The notes: generated from the sequence alone by a model not told the origin. A DNA stretch of 64,000 bases from Colimorpha sp045222295 (GCA_045222295.1 JBGUXP010000013.1:24985-88984), one strand, 5' to 3'. Positions 42,937 to 51,464 are shown, counted from the first letter of the stretch. Made by a program: numbers and translations.

Positions 42937-44751
42937 ATGGCAAAATACAAAATGCATATTCTGATCTGCGGCGGTACGGGATGCAAATCCAGCAACAGCC
43001 TCGAGATCATTGAGAATTTCCATAAAATCCTGGCCGAAAAGGGTCTCGCCGAAGAGGTTCAGGTCATCAAGACCGGTTGCTTCGGCTTCTGCGAGAAGGG
43101 CCCCATCGTGAAGATTATGCCCGACAACACCTTCTACACCCAGGTGAAACCCGAGGATGTGGAGCGTATTGTTAACGAACACATCATCAAGGGTCGTAAG
43201 GTCCCCGAGTTGCTCTACACCAACCCCGAGAACAAGGAGCACGTCAGCGACTCGAAGCACATGGACTTCTACCGCAAGCAGATCCGTATCGCCCTCCGCA
43301 ACTGCGGCTTTGTGGATCCCGAGAACATTGAGGAGAGTATCTCCCGTGGTGGTTACGAGGCTCTGGCTAAGTGCTTGACTGAGATGACCCCGCAGCAGGT
43401 TATTGACGAGGTGACCAAGTCCGGCCTCCGTGGCCGTGGCGGCGCCGGCTTCCCCACCGGTGTCAAGTGGGGTCTCTGCGCCAAGAACCAGGCTGACCAG
43501 AAGTACATCATCTGCAACGCCGACGAGGGTGACCCCGGTGCCTTCATGGATCGTTCCATCCTCGAGGGTGACCCCAACAGCATTGTCGAGGCTATGGCCA
43601 TCGGTGGCTACGCCATCGGCGCCACCAAGGGTCTTGTGTACATCCGTGCCGAGTATCCTCTGGCTATCGAGCGTCTGAAAATCGCCATCAATCAGGCCCG
43701 TGAGTACGGCCTCCTCGGTGAGGACATTCTCGGCAGCGGCTTCAACTTCGATATTGAGCTCCGCTACGGCGCCGGCGCTTTCGTCTGTGGCGAGGAGACC
43801 GCTCTGATCCACTCCATGGAAGGCCAGCGCGGCGAGCCTACCCTGAAGCCCCCGTTCCCCGCGGTCCGCGGCTATATGGACAAGCCCTCGAACGTGAACA
43901 ACGTCGAGACCTTCGCCAACATCCCCATCATCATCACCAAGGGTGCCGACTGGTTCCGCACCATCGGTACCGAGAAGAGCCCCGGAACCAAGGTGTTCGC
44001 CCTCGCCGGCCAGATCAACAATGTGGGTCTGATCGAGGTTCCCATGGGCATCACCCTGCGTGAGATTATCTACGAGATTGGTGGCGGTATCAAGGACGGC
44101 CGCGAGTTCAAGGCCGTTCAGACCGGTGGTCCTTCCGGCGGCTGCCTCACTGCCAAGCACCTCGACACCGAAATCGACTACGACAGCCTCGTGGCTGCTG
44201 GCTCGATGATGGGCTCCGGCGGTATGGTCGTTATGGACGAGACCTCTTGCATGCCTGCTATCGCCAAGTTCTATCTGGAGTTCACCTGCGAAGAGAGCTG
44301 CGGTAAATGCTCGCCCTGCCGTATCGGTAACAAGCGCCTCTGCGAGTTGCTTGAGAAGATTACCGACGGCCGTGGTACCATGGACGACCTCCACGCCCTC
44401 CGTAACCTGGCCGCCGTCATCAAGGACAGCGCTCTCTGCGGTCTCGGTCAGACCTCGCCAAACCCCGTACTCTCGACCCTTGACAACTTCTGGGACGAGT
44501 ACGTGGAGCACGTTGTCGACAAGAAGTGCCGTGCAGGTGTCTGCAAGAAACTCATGCAGTATGTCATTGACGCCGAGAAGTGTATCGGCTGCGGCAAGTG
44601 CGCCAAGGGCTGCCCCGTCGAGGCTATCAGCCGTACCGACTACACCGCCCCCGGCCACAAGCTGGCTTCCATGGCCATCGACGCCACCAAGTGCATCAAG
44701 TGCGGTGCCTGTATCAACAACTGTAAGTTCGGTGCCATTTCGGTTAAGTAA
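42937..44751 (+). CDS. NuoF/HndC-like NAD(P)H-binding flavoprotein subunit of hydrogenase
   Basis: A 604-residue subunit. The N-terminal thioredoxin-like 2Fe-2S domain is ICGGTGCKSSNS and GCFGFCEKGP. The NuoF core has FMN/NADH sites: GLRGRGGAGFPTGVKWG, ICNADEGDPGAFMDRSILEG and YGAGAFVCGEETALIHSMEG. SLBB-like sequence follows, and a 4Fe-4S ligand set ESCGKCSPCRIG. The C-terminal ferredoxin pair is CIGCGKCAKGCP and CIKCGACINNC. This architecture is that of HndC/HydB of bifurcating or NADP-reducing [FeFe]-hydrogenases. It lies between the HndB-like and HydA genes. Confidence 0.95.
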   Translation: MAKYKMHILICGGTGCKSSNSLEIIENFHKILAEKGLAEEVQVIKTGCFGFCEKGPIVKIMPDNTFYTQVKPEDVERIVNEHIIKGRKVPELLYTNPENKEHVSDSKHMDFYRKQIRIALRNCGFVDPENIEESISRGGYEALAKCLTEMTPQQVIDEVTKSGLRGRGGAGFPTGVKWGLCAKNQADQKYIICNADEGDPGAFMDRSILEGDPNSIVEAMAIGGYAIGATKGLVYIRAEYPLAIERLKIAINQAREYGLLGEDILGSGFNFDIELRYGAGAFVCGEETALIHSMEGQRGEPTLKPPFPAVRGYMDKPSNVNNVETFANIPIIITKGADWFRTIGTEKSPGTKVFALAGQINNVGLIEVPMGITLREIIYEIGGGIKDGREFKAVQTGGPSGGCLTAKHLDTEIDYDSLVAAGSMMGSGGMVVMDETSCMPAIAKFYLEFTCEESCGKCSPCRIGNKRLCELLEKITDGRGTMDDLHALRNLAAVIKDSALCGLGQTSPNPVLSTLDNFWDEYVEHVVDKKCRAGVCKKLMQYVIDAEKCIGCGKCAKGCPVEAISRTDYTAPGHKLASMAIDATKCIKCGACINNCKFGAISVK

Positions 44752-44809
44752 TCTATAACGTTATAACGAAATACCGTAATAACGATATAAAATTCAAAAT
44801 TAAAGAATA

Positions 44810-46603
44810 ATGATCAACGTAACAATAGATAACAAAGCGATTCAGGTCCCCGAAGGCACTACTATTCTGAAAGCTGCCCGCATGGCCGGTATCGAAATCC
44901 CGACGCTCTGCTATTTCGAGCTCGACGGAATGAAATTTGAAAACAAACCTGGCGGATGCCGCGTCTGCATGGTTGAGGTCACCAAGGACTTCAACGGCAA
45001 GCCCCGCCGCAATCTGGCCCCCGCCTGCGCCACCGACTGCGTGGAAGGCATGGAGGTCCTTACCGCTTCGCCCCGCGCTCTCAACGCCCGCAAGACTGTC
45101 CTTGAGCTGATCCTCAGCGACCACCCGAACGACTGCCTCCAGTGCGAGAAGAGCGGCGACTGCGAACTGCAGGCCCTCGCCGCCAAGATGGGCATCCGCG
45201 AGATCCCCTTCAAGGGCGAGCAGAGCCACTATGAGAAAGACACCACCCTCAGCGTCTACCGCGATATGGACAAGTGCGTCTACTGCCGCCGCTGCGAGAC
45301 CATGTGCAGCAAGTTCCAGAGCGTCGGCGCCCTGAGCGGCGTCAACCGCGGCTTCCCCTCGGTGGTGGCTCCCGCCTTCGAGCAGAAACTCGGCGACAGC
45401 TCCTGCGTCAACTGCGGCCAGTGCGTCCAGGTGTGCCCCGTGGGTGCCCTCACCCTCGTCGACAACATCAACGATGTGCGTAAGGCCCTTGCCGACCCCA
45501 CCAAGAAGGTCGTCGTGCAGACCGCTCCCGCCGTCCGCGTGGCCCTTGGCGAAGAGTTCGGCATGGAACCCGGCACCATCGTCACCGGCAAGATGGCCGC
45601 TGCCCTGCGCCGTCTCGGCTTCGACTATGTCTTCGACACTGACTGGAGCGCCGACCTCACCATCATGGAGGAGGGCACCGAGCTCCTCGGCCGCGTGAAG
45701 GCTTTCCTCAACGGTGACAAGAACGTTAAGCTGCCGCTGTTCACCAGTTGCTGCCCCGCTTGGGTCACCTTCTACGAGAAGAACTTCCCCGACCTGCTCG
45801 ACTACCCCTCGACCGCCAAGTCGCCCCAGGGTATGTTCGGCGCTGTGGCCAAGAACTACTTCGCCCCGAAGATTGGTGTGAAGCGCGAAGACCTCGTCGT
45901 GGTTTCCATCATGCCCTGCTTGGCCAAGAAGAGCGAGTGCGCCCGTCCGGAGCTCGGCAACGGCACCGACCAGGATGTCAACTTCAGCCTCACCACCCGT
46001 GAGTTGGCCCACATGCTCAAGCAGAGCAATATCGACCTCAACAGCATGCCCGAGGAAGACTTCGACAGTCCTCTCGGCCAGTCCACCGGTGCTGCCGTCA
46101 TCTTCGGCGCCACCGGCGGTGTTATGGAGGCCGCTGTTCGTACCGCCTACGAGATTTATTGTGGCAAACCGCTGCCCAAGATTGACCTTGAGGCTGTCCG
46201 CGGCATCTACGGCGACAGCGTCCGTACCGCTACTGTCGACTTCAACGGCCTGGCCGTGAAGGTCGCCATCTGCTACGGTCTCAGCAACGCCCGTAAGCTT
46301 ATGGAAGAGGTTCGTAACGGCAACCCCAACGGCTACCACTTCATCGAGGTGATGGCTTGCCCGGGTGGTTGCATCGGCGGTGCCGGTCAGCCCTACCACC
46401 ACGGCAACAGCAACATCATCCAGAAGCGCATGGAAGCCACCTACCGCGAGGACGCTGGCAAGCCCATCCGCAAGAGCCACGAGAACCCCGACATCATCGC
46501 CATCTACAAGGAGTACTACGGTGAACCCTGCGGCCACCTCAGCCACGAGCAGCTGCACACCCACTACTTCGACAAGAGCGACAAAATCGAGGCTACAAAA
46601 TAA
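44810..46603 (+). CDS. [FeFe]-hydrogenase catalytic subunit HndD/HydA
   Basis: A 597-residue catalytic subunit that makes or consumes H2. The N-terminal 2Fe-2S domain carries GGCRVCMVEV. A His/Cys-ligated 4Fe-4S motif (HPNDCLQCEKSGDCELQ) follows, then two 4Fe-4S motifs: CVYCRRCETMC and CVNCGQCVQVCP. The H-cluster motifs are complete: L1 TSCCPAWV, L2 MPCLAKKSECARPE and L3 EVMACPGGCIGGAGQP. This is the group A trimeric/tetrameric type. The hydEFG maturases are not in the window. It is probably NAD(P)H- and ferredoxin-linked via the NuoF- and NuoE-like partners. Confidence 0.96.
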   Translation: MINVTIDNKAIQVPEGTTILKAARMAGIEIPTLCYFELDGMKFENKPGGCRVCMVEVTKDFNGKPRRNLAPACATDCVEGMEVLTASPRALNARKTVLELILSDHPNDCLQCEKSGDCELQALAAKMGIREIPFKGEQSHYEKDTTLSVYRDMDKCVYCRRCETMCSKFQSVGALSGVNRGFPSVVAPAFEQKLGDSSCVNCGQCVQVCPVGALTLVDNINDVRKALADPTKKVVVQTAPAVRVALGEEFGMEPGTIVTGKMAAALRRLGFDYVFDTDWSADLTIMEEGTELLGRVKAFLNGDKNVKLPLFTSCCPAWVTFYEKNFPDLLDYPSTAKSPQGMFGAVAKNYFAPKIGVKREDLVVVSIMPCLAKKSECARPELGNGTDQDVNFSLTTRELAHMLKQSNIDLNSMPEEDFDSPLGQSTGAAVIFGATGGVMEAAVRTAYEIYCGKPLPKIDLEAVRGIYGDSVRTATVDFNGLAVKVAICYGLSNARKLMEEVRNGNPNGYHFIEVMACPGGCIGGAGQPYHHGNSNIIQKRMEATYREDAGKPIRKSHENPDIIAIYKEYYGEPCGHLSHEQLHTHYFDKSDKIEATK

Positions 46604-46614
46604 AGTAATCAAAA

Positions 46615-46674
46615 CTCAATCAGAACCAAAAGAACACAAAGAAAATTCTGATAGTTCTGATGGTTCTGATTGAG
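46615..46674. repeat. Mirrored 9-base-period array in the hydrogenase operon
   Basis: CTCAATCAGAACC (46615-46627) is the exact complement of GGTTCTGATTGAG (46662-46674). The right half is TTCTGATAG, TTCTGATGG and TTCTGATTG in 9-base register; the left half shows looser AGAAC units. It fills the gap between hydA and nuoE. Confidence 0.9.
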
Positions 46675-46691
46675 ATAAAAAAATAAGAAAT

Positions 46692-47168
46692 ATGGCTAAT
46701 ATCAAGTTATCCGAAGATAAAATCAACATCATCAAAGAGATTGCGAAGTCCTTTGGTAACAAGAGCGGCGAGGTCATCAACGTGCTGCACCAGGTGCAGG
46801 GCAAGTTCGGCTACCTGCCCGCCGAGGTCCAGGAGGTCATCGCCCACGAGCTGAACATGCCCGTGGCCAAGGTCTATGGCATCGTCTCCTTCTACAGCTT
46901 CTTCACCATGGAGCCCAAGGGTGAGCATCCCATCGACATCTGCCTCGGCACCGCCTGCTACGTGCGTGGTGCTGAGAAGGTGCTGGATGCCTTCCAGCGC
47001 AACCTGGGCATCCAGGTCGGCAAGTGCACCCCCGACGGCAAGTTCTCCCTGAACACCCTCCGTTGCGTCGGTGCCTGTGGCTTGGCCCCCGTCGCCATGA
47101 TCGGCGACAAGGTCTACGGCCGCCTCACCCCCGACCTCGTTCCCGGCATCATCGCCGAGTACAAATAA
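46692..47168 (+). CDS. NuoE/HndA-like [2Fe-2S] subunit of NAD(P)-linked hydrogenase
   Basis: A 158-residue thioredoxin-like 2Fe-2S subunit. Cluster cysteines are in CLGTACYVRGAEKVLD and RCVGACGLAPVAMIG, spaced as in NuoE/HndA. The N-terminal helical domain carries VLHQVQGKFGYLPAEVQEVI. It would pass electrons from NADH via NuoF-like FMN. It is last in the operon, although in Desulfovibrio hndA is first, so gene order is rearranged. A stem-loop follows 28 bases after the stop. Confidence 0.95.
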   Translation: MANIKLSEDKINIIKEIAKSFGNKSGEVINVLHQVQGKFGYLPAEVQEVIAHELNMPVAKVYGIVSFYSFFTMEPKGEHPIDICLGTACYVRGAEKVLDAFQRNLGIQVGKCTPDGKFSLNTLRCVGACGLAPVAMIGDKVYGRLTPDLVPGIIAEYK

Positions 47169-47196
47169 TCGGGAACAAGGGCAACCACTAACCCTC

Positions 47197-47228
47197 AAGC
47201 CGGAAGCCCCGAGAGGGACTTCCGGCTT
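47197..47228 (+). terminator. Stem-loop after the hydrogenase operon
   Basis: AAGCCGGAAG (47197-47206) pairs with CTTCCGGCTT (47219-47228), extended by CCC/GGG inside. The T tract after it is weak (CTAATAATAA), so read-through to the next gene at 47250 is possible. Confidence 0.65.
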
Positions 47229-47249
47229 CTAATAATAAGGAATATTGAT

Positions 47250-47903
47250 ATGAATGTGTCAACGCTGATAAAGCAGTATTTTGAATCACATATTAATGAT
47301 GTGGCGATAGATGTTTTCGATGAGAAAAACATCTATACCGTCTATCAGCGTGTGATCGAAACACTGACACGGCATGTTAATATTGAGACGACATTGTTAC
47401 AGGCACTTAACTACTGCTTCTACGAAATACTCGATAATGTGCTCATCCACTCTGGCAAAGAACTTGGCACAGTTATCACATATTACGATTCAGAAGAGCA
47501 CTCGCTCAGTTTGCTTGTAGCAGATGATGGTCAGGGTATTCGCGCTTCGCTGGCCGAGAATGAGAAATATTCCAACCTATCTGAATCTGAGGCATTGAAG
47601 ATATGTGTCCGTGACTCGGTTACCGACGGCAAAGGAATGGGATTTGGCCTCTATACCACCTCGTTGCTTGTTCGTGATGCAGGACTGCGGTTTGACATTC
47701 GTTCCGGAAGCCATACATTGAAGCTGCAAGACGGCAACTCCACCATTATCGAGAGCGCCCCCTGGCAAGGTACCATTGTGTATTTGCGCCTTCGTACTGA
47801 TCTGGAAATAGACCCCGAAAAAGTAGTGGCCAACCGCACCAATGTGGCGGAACAATACAACGAGACATTCTTGAATGATAACGAATTGGAGAAGTTATGG
47901 TAA
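47250..47903 (+). CDS. GHKL-type ATP-binding regulatory protein
   Basis: A 217-residue protein with an N-terminal helical part and a HATPase_c domain: N box ALNYCFYEILDNVLIHSG, G1 VADDGQGIRAS and G2 GKGMGFGLYTTSLL. No histidine phosphoacceptor domain, sensor domain or membrane segment is visible. It overlaps the STAS-like DUF4325 gene by seven bases. This pair (GHKL ATPase with DUF4325) recalls anti-sigma/anti-anti-sigma partner switches and is found in Bacteroidota and Proteobacteria. The target is unknown. Its position 82 bases after the hydrogenase operon leaves open co-transcription. Confidence 0.85.
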   Translation: MNVSTLIKQYFESHINDVAIDVFDEKNIYTVYQRVIETLTRHVNIETTLLQALNYCFYEILDNVLIHSGKELGTVITYYDSEEHSLSLLVADDGQGIRASLAENEKYSNLSESEALKICVRDSVTDGKGMGFGLYTTSLLVRDAGLRFDIRSGSHTLKLQDGNSTIIESAPWQGTIVYLRLRTDLEIDPEKVVANRTNVAEQYNETFLNDNELEKLW

Positions 47904-48187
47904 CATTCCGTTTTAGAGAATTTGGAGAAAACTTAGGCACGCGCCAGTTGGGACAGCAAGCACGGGAAAGGTTGATGCCGCTGCTTGAGGGTAACGAGCG
48001 TGTGGTGCTCGACTTCACTGGTGTAGATGTTGTTAGCAATTCGTTTGCCGACGAGTGCATAGCCAAATTACTACTCACCATGCCTCTTGCCGAATTAAAG
48101 GCACACACCACCTTCCGTGGCCTCAATCCATTGGCTTCTGAGAGTGTCCTCACCGCCCTCCGTCGCCGTCACCTGGCAATGGCGTAA
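47897..48187 (+). CDS. STAS-like DUF4325 protein
   Basis: A 96-residue protein: LGTRQLGQQARERLMPLLEG, then RVVLDFTGVDVVSNSFADECIAKLL, which resembles the STAS-like DUF4325 domain (the DFTGV...SF core corresponds to the STAS strand-loop that carries the phosphorylatable Ser). It overlaps the GHKL ATPase gene by seven bases, so the two are probably translated together. By analogy with SpoIIAA/RsbV the Ser of VSNSFADE could be phosphorylated by the partner; that is inference. Confidence 0.83.
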   Translation: MVTFRFREFGENLGTRQLGQQARERLMPLLEGNERVVLDFTGVDVVSNSFADECIAKLLLTMPLAELKAHTTFRGLNPLASESVLTALRRRHLAMA

Positions 48188-48607
48188 ATTTGCCATTCGG
48201 CCGCCCCGCTCTTTCTTTATGCCTTCTTGGTGGGTTTGCTTATCAAGTTCGCAGACCATTCCCTTCGGTCAGGCAAATATGTGCTTTCTTTATGGTAACA
48301 CTGAAACTGCTGAAGACCAATCGAATGCACAAATACAATGCTAAATAAGTAAAACGTTGATTGCTAGTGCTATTACATCACGACCCTTCGGTGATCCTTC
48401 GGCGATCTTCCGACGGCCTGTTTACCATTCTTTTCCCATAAGACAGTAAAATCGACATACGTAATGGACCATAATACAGGTTTTTTTTTATGTAACGAAT
48501 CCCGAAAGTTGAGAAAGACTTTCGGGGTTCATTACATTTCTGGAACTGACCCAAATTGTGATGTCGTTCTTTTTTTACCAAATGGAGCTTAATAATTGTT
48601 TATGCTG
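48188..48607. other. Non-coding 420-base region with 11-base repeat and hairpin
   Basis: No gene is supported. It contains CCTTCGGTGAT, CCTTCGGCGAT and CTTCCGACGG in 11-base register (48385-48416). An 18-base imperfect inverted repeat, GTAACGAATCCCGAAAGT against ACTTTCGGGGTTCATTAC (48492-48535), is adjacent to a nine-T run at 48481-48489. A minus-strand 67-residue frame across it has no recognisable family and low credibility. Confidence 0.55.
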
Positions 48608-48967
48608 TTATAATTTAGTCAGTTGATAATAACCAGCCATTTCTGTACCCAGTTTTAAATAGTTTCCTTTTTTCTCCCAGTGCCATTCGTCAATCTTACC
48701 ATCATGCATTAAAAATATTTTATCTCCTTTTACTTTATATGTTCCGATGATGTATGAGGCTCCATTACTACGACTCATCCATGGATGCAAAGCTTCACTT
48801 TTACGTTGAAAAGACCCGTCTTGGGCAAATGTCCAGACAAAACTTACATTTATATTTTCGATGTCATATCGCCATGACCCAACAAGGGGTTCATTGTTAT
48901 CGCATGAAACAAAGCATGAAAATACTACAACTGTTGAAAATAATACAAATATTTTTCTAATATTCAC
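48608..48967 (-). CDS. Small lipoprotein, lipocalin-like
   Basis: A 119-residue lipoprotein: signal MNIRKIFVLFSTVVVFSCFVSC with a lipobox Cys, then DNNEPLVGSWRYDIEN. The motif VGSWRY and the strand pattern (GTYKVKGDKIFLM, YLKLGTEMAGYYQL) suggest the lipocalin-like domains common in Bacteroidota lipoproteins. Function is unknown. It overlaps the next gene by four bases and belongs to an AT-rich three-lipoprotein run on the minus strand. Confidence 0.75.
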   Translation of the reverse strand: MNIRKIFVLFSTVVVFSCFVSCDNNEPLVGSWRYDIENINVSFVWTFAQDGSFQRKSEALHPWMSRSNGASYIIGTYKVKGDKIFLMHDGKIDEWHWEKKGNYLKLGTEMAGYYQLTKL

Positions 48968-49491
48968 TTGCTTAACATATTAAGAACGTAATTTGAATAA
49001 TCATTGACAATGGTATTATAGTTTTCTTTGCCAAGCATTTTTGATGCTCCAACAATAGAAAACCCCGCATCCGAACCAACCTCGTTATTGAAATGGTCAA
49101 TTTGTTGTTTGGAAAACAGAGCCTCATAAATGGCTAATCCATAAGCAATGTATGTTTGGGCAAGGCATTCTTTTCTCATATCATCTGACACAGCCCATAA
49201 TCCCTCATCAGGCCAAAAAGCATATCCTCCTATTTTTTTAGTTAATTCTATGGCAACATCAATTACAAGTTCTTTGTCCATTGACAAAAAGCCATCATTA
49301 ATAACACTCACATCTGTTGCATTTGCCACATGACTAATCCAGTCTTGAGTTGATTTGATGGAATAATGTTTGTGAGAAACTTCCTGCTCAGTTCTTTCGG
49401 TCATAGTATTGCTATTACCGCAGGCATAGTTAATAATCAATAATAGAAGAATTATTATCGGTTTCCCAATAAACTTAGTAATTTTTTTCAT
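48964..49491 (-). CDS. Lipoprotein of unknown function
   Basis: A 175-residue protein with signal MKKITKFIGKPIIILLLLI, lipobox YACGN, then a mostly helical body (DKELVIDVAIELTKKIGGYAFW, KECLAQTYIAYGLAIYEALF). I do not recognise a family. It overlaps the lipocalin-like gene and is separated from the Sel1 protein gene by only a few bases. The AT-rich codon use of the run differs from surrounding genes, suggesting recent acquisition. Confidence 0.7.
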   Translation of the reverse strand: MKKITKFIGKPIIILLLLIINYACGNSNTMTERTEQEVSHKHYSIKSTQDWISHVANATDVSVINDGFLSMDKELVIDVAIELTKKIGGYAFWPDEGLWAVSDDMRKECLAQTYIAYGLAIYEALFSKQQIDHFNNEVGSDAGFSIVGASKMLGKENYNTIVNDYSNYVLNMLSK

Positions 49492-49494
49492 TAT

Positions 49495-50259
49495 TTAATT
49501 TATCTTATTTGTAATAGAATATTTGTCAATTCCACTGGTTTTATGTTTTTTATATTTGCTCGGATTAATTGAATAATCTGTGGCAATAGAATATGCTTTG
49601 TCAAAGAGCGTCTTATTATTAATACCAGTGTAAAATATCATAGACTCTAATGCTATTACTGAGGATTCACATCCTTGTTCGGCTGCTTGAATAAACCATT
49701 TTGCAGCTTCTAAATTATCTTTAGAAATGCCGTACCCGTTAATATAACAAACACCCAGATTGTGCTGTGCTTGCACAATTCCGTTGTTTGCCGCCATTTT
49801 AGTCCAATAATAAGCTTTTTCATAATTCTTAGGCCATAAATTTCCTGTCAGATAATGTTCACCAAGCTCATTTTGAGCTTCCACAATACCTTGCTCTGCG
49901 GCTTTTGTCAGCCAAAACTCTGCTTTTTTTAGTCTTTCTGCATAAGGTTCTGATGTAATATCAGTGGGATAATTATGCCCGACTATGCATTGCGCTTCAG
50001 CATTTCCCAATTCCGCAGACTTTAAGTACCATTTAAATGCCTCCTCTAGGTCTTCTATTCCATTACATCTGTTTCTATATAGTGAAGCCAATTTCATGTA
50101 AGCAGTATCTGTCGCTATTTTATCGAAAATTTCTATTGCTTTTTCTTCATCTCCTTGAGAAAAAGCCGTTATCCCCATTTCCAGATTGACGGATTCTCTT
50201 ACAACACATCCCCCAAATATCAAAGGAATCATGAAAAGAAAAGTTATTTTTTTTACCAT
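49495..50259 (-). CDS. Sel1/TPR-repeat lipoprotein
   Basis: About 254 residues from the ATG at 50259, chosen because it opens MVKKITFLFMIPLIFGGC (lipobox). Sel1-like repeats of roughly 36 residues follow: AFKWYLKSAELGNAEAQCIVG, KAEFWLTKAAEQGIVEAQNELG, KAYYWTKMAANNGIVQAQHNLG and AAKWFIQAAEQGCESSVIALE. Such repeats mediate protein-protein contacts. It is the first gene of the three-lipoprotein run. Confidence 0.85.
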   Translation of the reverse strand: MVKKITFLFMIPLIFGGCVVRESVNLEMGITAFSQGDEEKAIEIFDKIATDTAYMKLASLYRNRCNGIEDLEEAFKWYLKSAELGNAEAQCIVGHNYPTDITSEPYAERLKKAEFWLTKAAEQGIVEAQNELGEHYLTGNLWPKNYEKAYYWTKMAANNGIVQAQHNLGVCYINGYGISKDNLEAAKWFIQAAEQGCESSVIALESMIFYTGINNKTLFDKAYSIATDYSINPSKYKKHKTSGIDKYSITNKIN

Positions 50260-50581
50260 AATGATGTCCCTCATACGTGCCGGGCGCAACCTTTGTCCTC
50301 GGCTCGGAGGGAATAAAACTAAACGAAGAAAGTGGAGCCATCCATTGTGCCCCTATTTTCCTTGTGAGGGCTGGACTCCCTATAGCATAAAATAAAGGTA
50401 TTTTGATTGGCTCCACAAGGATGTATCATAGAAAAATATGAATACAATCCAAATGAAGCACTTATCATTCCTCTATTCCTAATGCTATATGTGAAGTGTC
50501 CAGTTCCACAAGGTCGGAATAAGGCGAAAATGCGCTTTCTTTCGGCAAACGGATTTCTCCCCGTTTGCGACTGCAAAGATA
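50260..50581 (-). promoter_or_regulatory. Long leader and minus-strand promoter of the lipoprotein run
   Basis: TATCTTTG on the minus strand at 50574-50581, followed by GCAG, matches the -7 consensus. It implies a leader of about 310 bases before the Sel1 gene. The leader contains no convincing gene; a 99-residue minus frame (50319-50618) starts upstream of the box and is not credited. Confidence 0.5.
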
Positions 50582-50610
50582 CACAAATTCCCCAAACTGA
50601 CAAAATATAT

Positions 50611-50641
50611 TTTCGCAATCCAGAGAAAAAGTGTATTTTTG
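50611..50641 (+). promoter_or_regulatory. Promoter for the four-helix-bundle protein
   Basis: TTTC (50611-50614), a 19-base spacer and TATTTTTG (50634-50641), followed by CAAAG, fit the Bacteroidota pattern. Transcription would begin just at the 10-base repeat array (from 50647) and read into the ATG at 50715. Confidence 0.75.
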
Positions 50642-50646
50642 CAAAG

Positions 50647-50696
50647 TGATAATAGAGAAAAATAGGGGATGATGGGGAGTGATGGGGTTGTATATT
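50647..50696 (+). repeat. 10-base-period array upstream of the four-helix-bundle gene
   Basis: Units TGATAATAGA, GAAAAATAGG, GGATGATGGG, GAGTGATGGG and GTTGTATATT follow in 10-base register (consensus GnnnnATnGG). The same consensus forms the array at the 3' end of this gene. Confidence 0.8.
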
Positions 50697-50714
50697 ATAA
50701 CAAATAGGATAGTT

Positions 50715-51464
50715 ATGGAGAACAAACAGTTTTTGCCACAGGATGGGCGATACGATGACTTGATTGTCTATCAGAAGTCAGGGTGCATCTGCGACATCAC
50801 GGACTATTTCTGCAAGACTTTCATGGATGGCCGCAAAGACAGGACAGTAGACCAGATGGTACAGGCTGCGCGTTCGGGAAAGCAGAATATCGTAGAGGGT
50901 ACAGCCGCTTCAGCCACCTCGAAAGAGACAGAAATCAAACTGCTGAATGTGGCCAAAGCCAGTCACCAAGAACTGCTGGAGGACTACAAAGACTATCTGC
51001 GCCACCACAATCTTCCCCTTTGGTTGCCTGGCAACCCACACTACTCTCGCACACGCAGAGTTTGCAAGGCCCATAACGACAGCGCCTATTTCATGGAGCT
51101 GATGCCTCGCTGCAACGACGAGATGATTGCCAACCTCGCCATCACTATCATCTGTCAGGTAGACCTGCTGCTGCGCAACCTGATAGAGTACCACAAGCAG
51201 GAGTTTCTGGAACATGGCGGCATACGCGAGGAGATGACGCGGGGCAGGATGGCCTACCGCAACAGCCACACTGGACAACCACGCCCACCCGTTGCCAGTA
51301 ACACTGCTCTCAGCAAAAGGGAGCAGGAACTAAACGACCGAGAAGCCTGCATCGCCCAGAAAGAGCAGGAGCTGCAAAGGAGAGAGAAAGAACTGGAGGT
51401 AAGAGAGAAAGAGGTGGCGAGGTTGATGAGGTTGGGAATGGCAGAGAGGAATAATAGGGAATAA
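50715..51464 (+). CDS. Four-helix-bundle protein (23S rRNA intervening-sequence family) with coiled-coil tail
   Basis: A 249-residue protein from the ATG at 50715. The N-terminal 130 residues match the four-helix-bundle/IVP family with its suffix domain: YDDLIVYQKSGCICDITDYF, MVQAARSGKQNIVEGTAAS, ETEIKLLNVAKASHQELLED. The family occurs as ORFs in rRNA intervening sequences and, widely, as free genes of unknown function. The C-terminal 50 residues are a charged coiled coil (KREQELNDREACIAQKEQEL, REKEVARL). The stop codon (51462-51464) sits inside the downstream 10-base array, and a matching array lies upstream. Gene plus arrays look like one unit (inference). Confidence 0.82.
   Translation: MENKQFLPQDGRYDDLIVYQKSGCICDITDYFCKTFMDGRKDRTVDQMVQAARSGKQNIVEGTAASATSKETEIKLLNVAKASHQELLEDYKDYLRHHNLPLWLPGNPHYSRTRRVCKAHNDSAYFMELMPRCNDEMIANLAITIICQVDLLLRNLIEYHKQEFLEHGGIREEMTRGRMAYRNSHTGQPRPPVASNTALSKREQELNDREACIAQKEQELQRREKELEVREKEVARLMRLGMAERNNRE

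Noticed and set aside
42907..46612. Long antisense frames (583 and 619 residues) over the hydrogenase genes
   Set aside because: They are shadows of GC-rich codon use in the NuoF- and HydA-like genes, which carry full motif sets on the plus strand.
48378..48581. 67-residue minus-strand frame in the gap after DUF4325
   Set aside because: It spans the 11-base repeat and hairpin, has no recognisable family and no credible promoter.
50319..50618. 99-residue minus-strand frame upstream of the Sel1 gene
   Set aside because: Its start lies upstream of the predicted -7 box and the sequence lacks domain signals.
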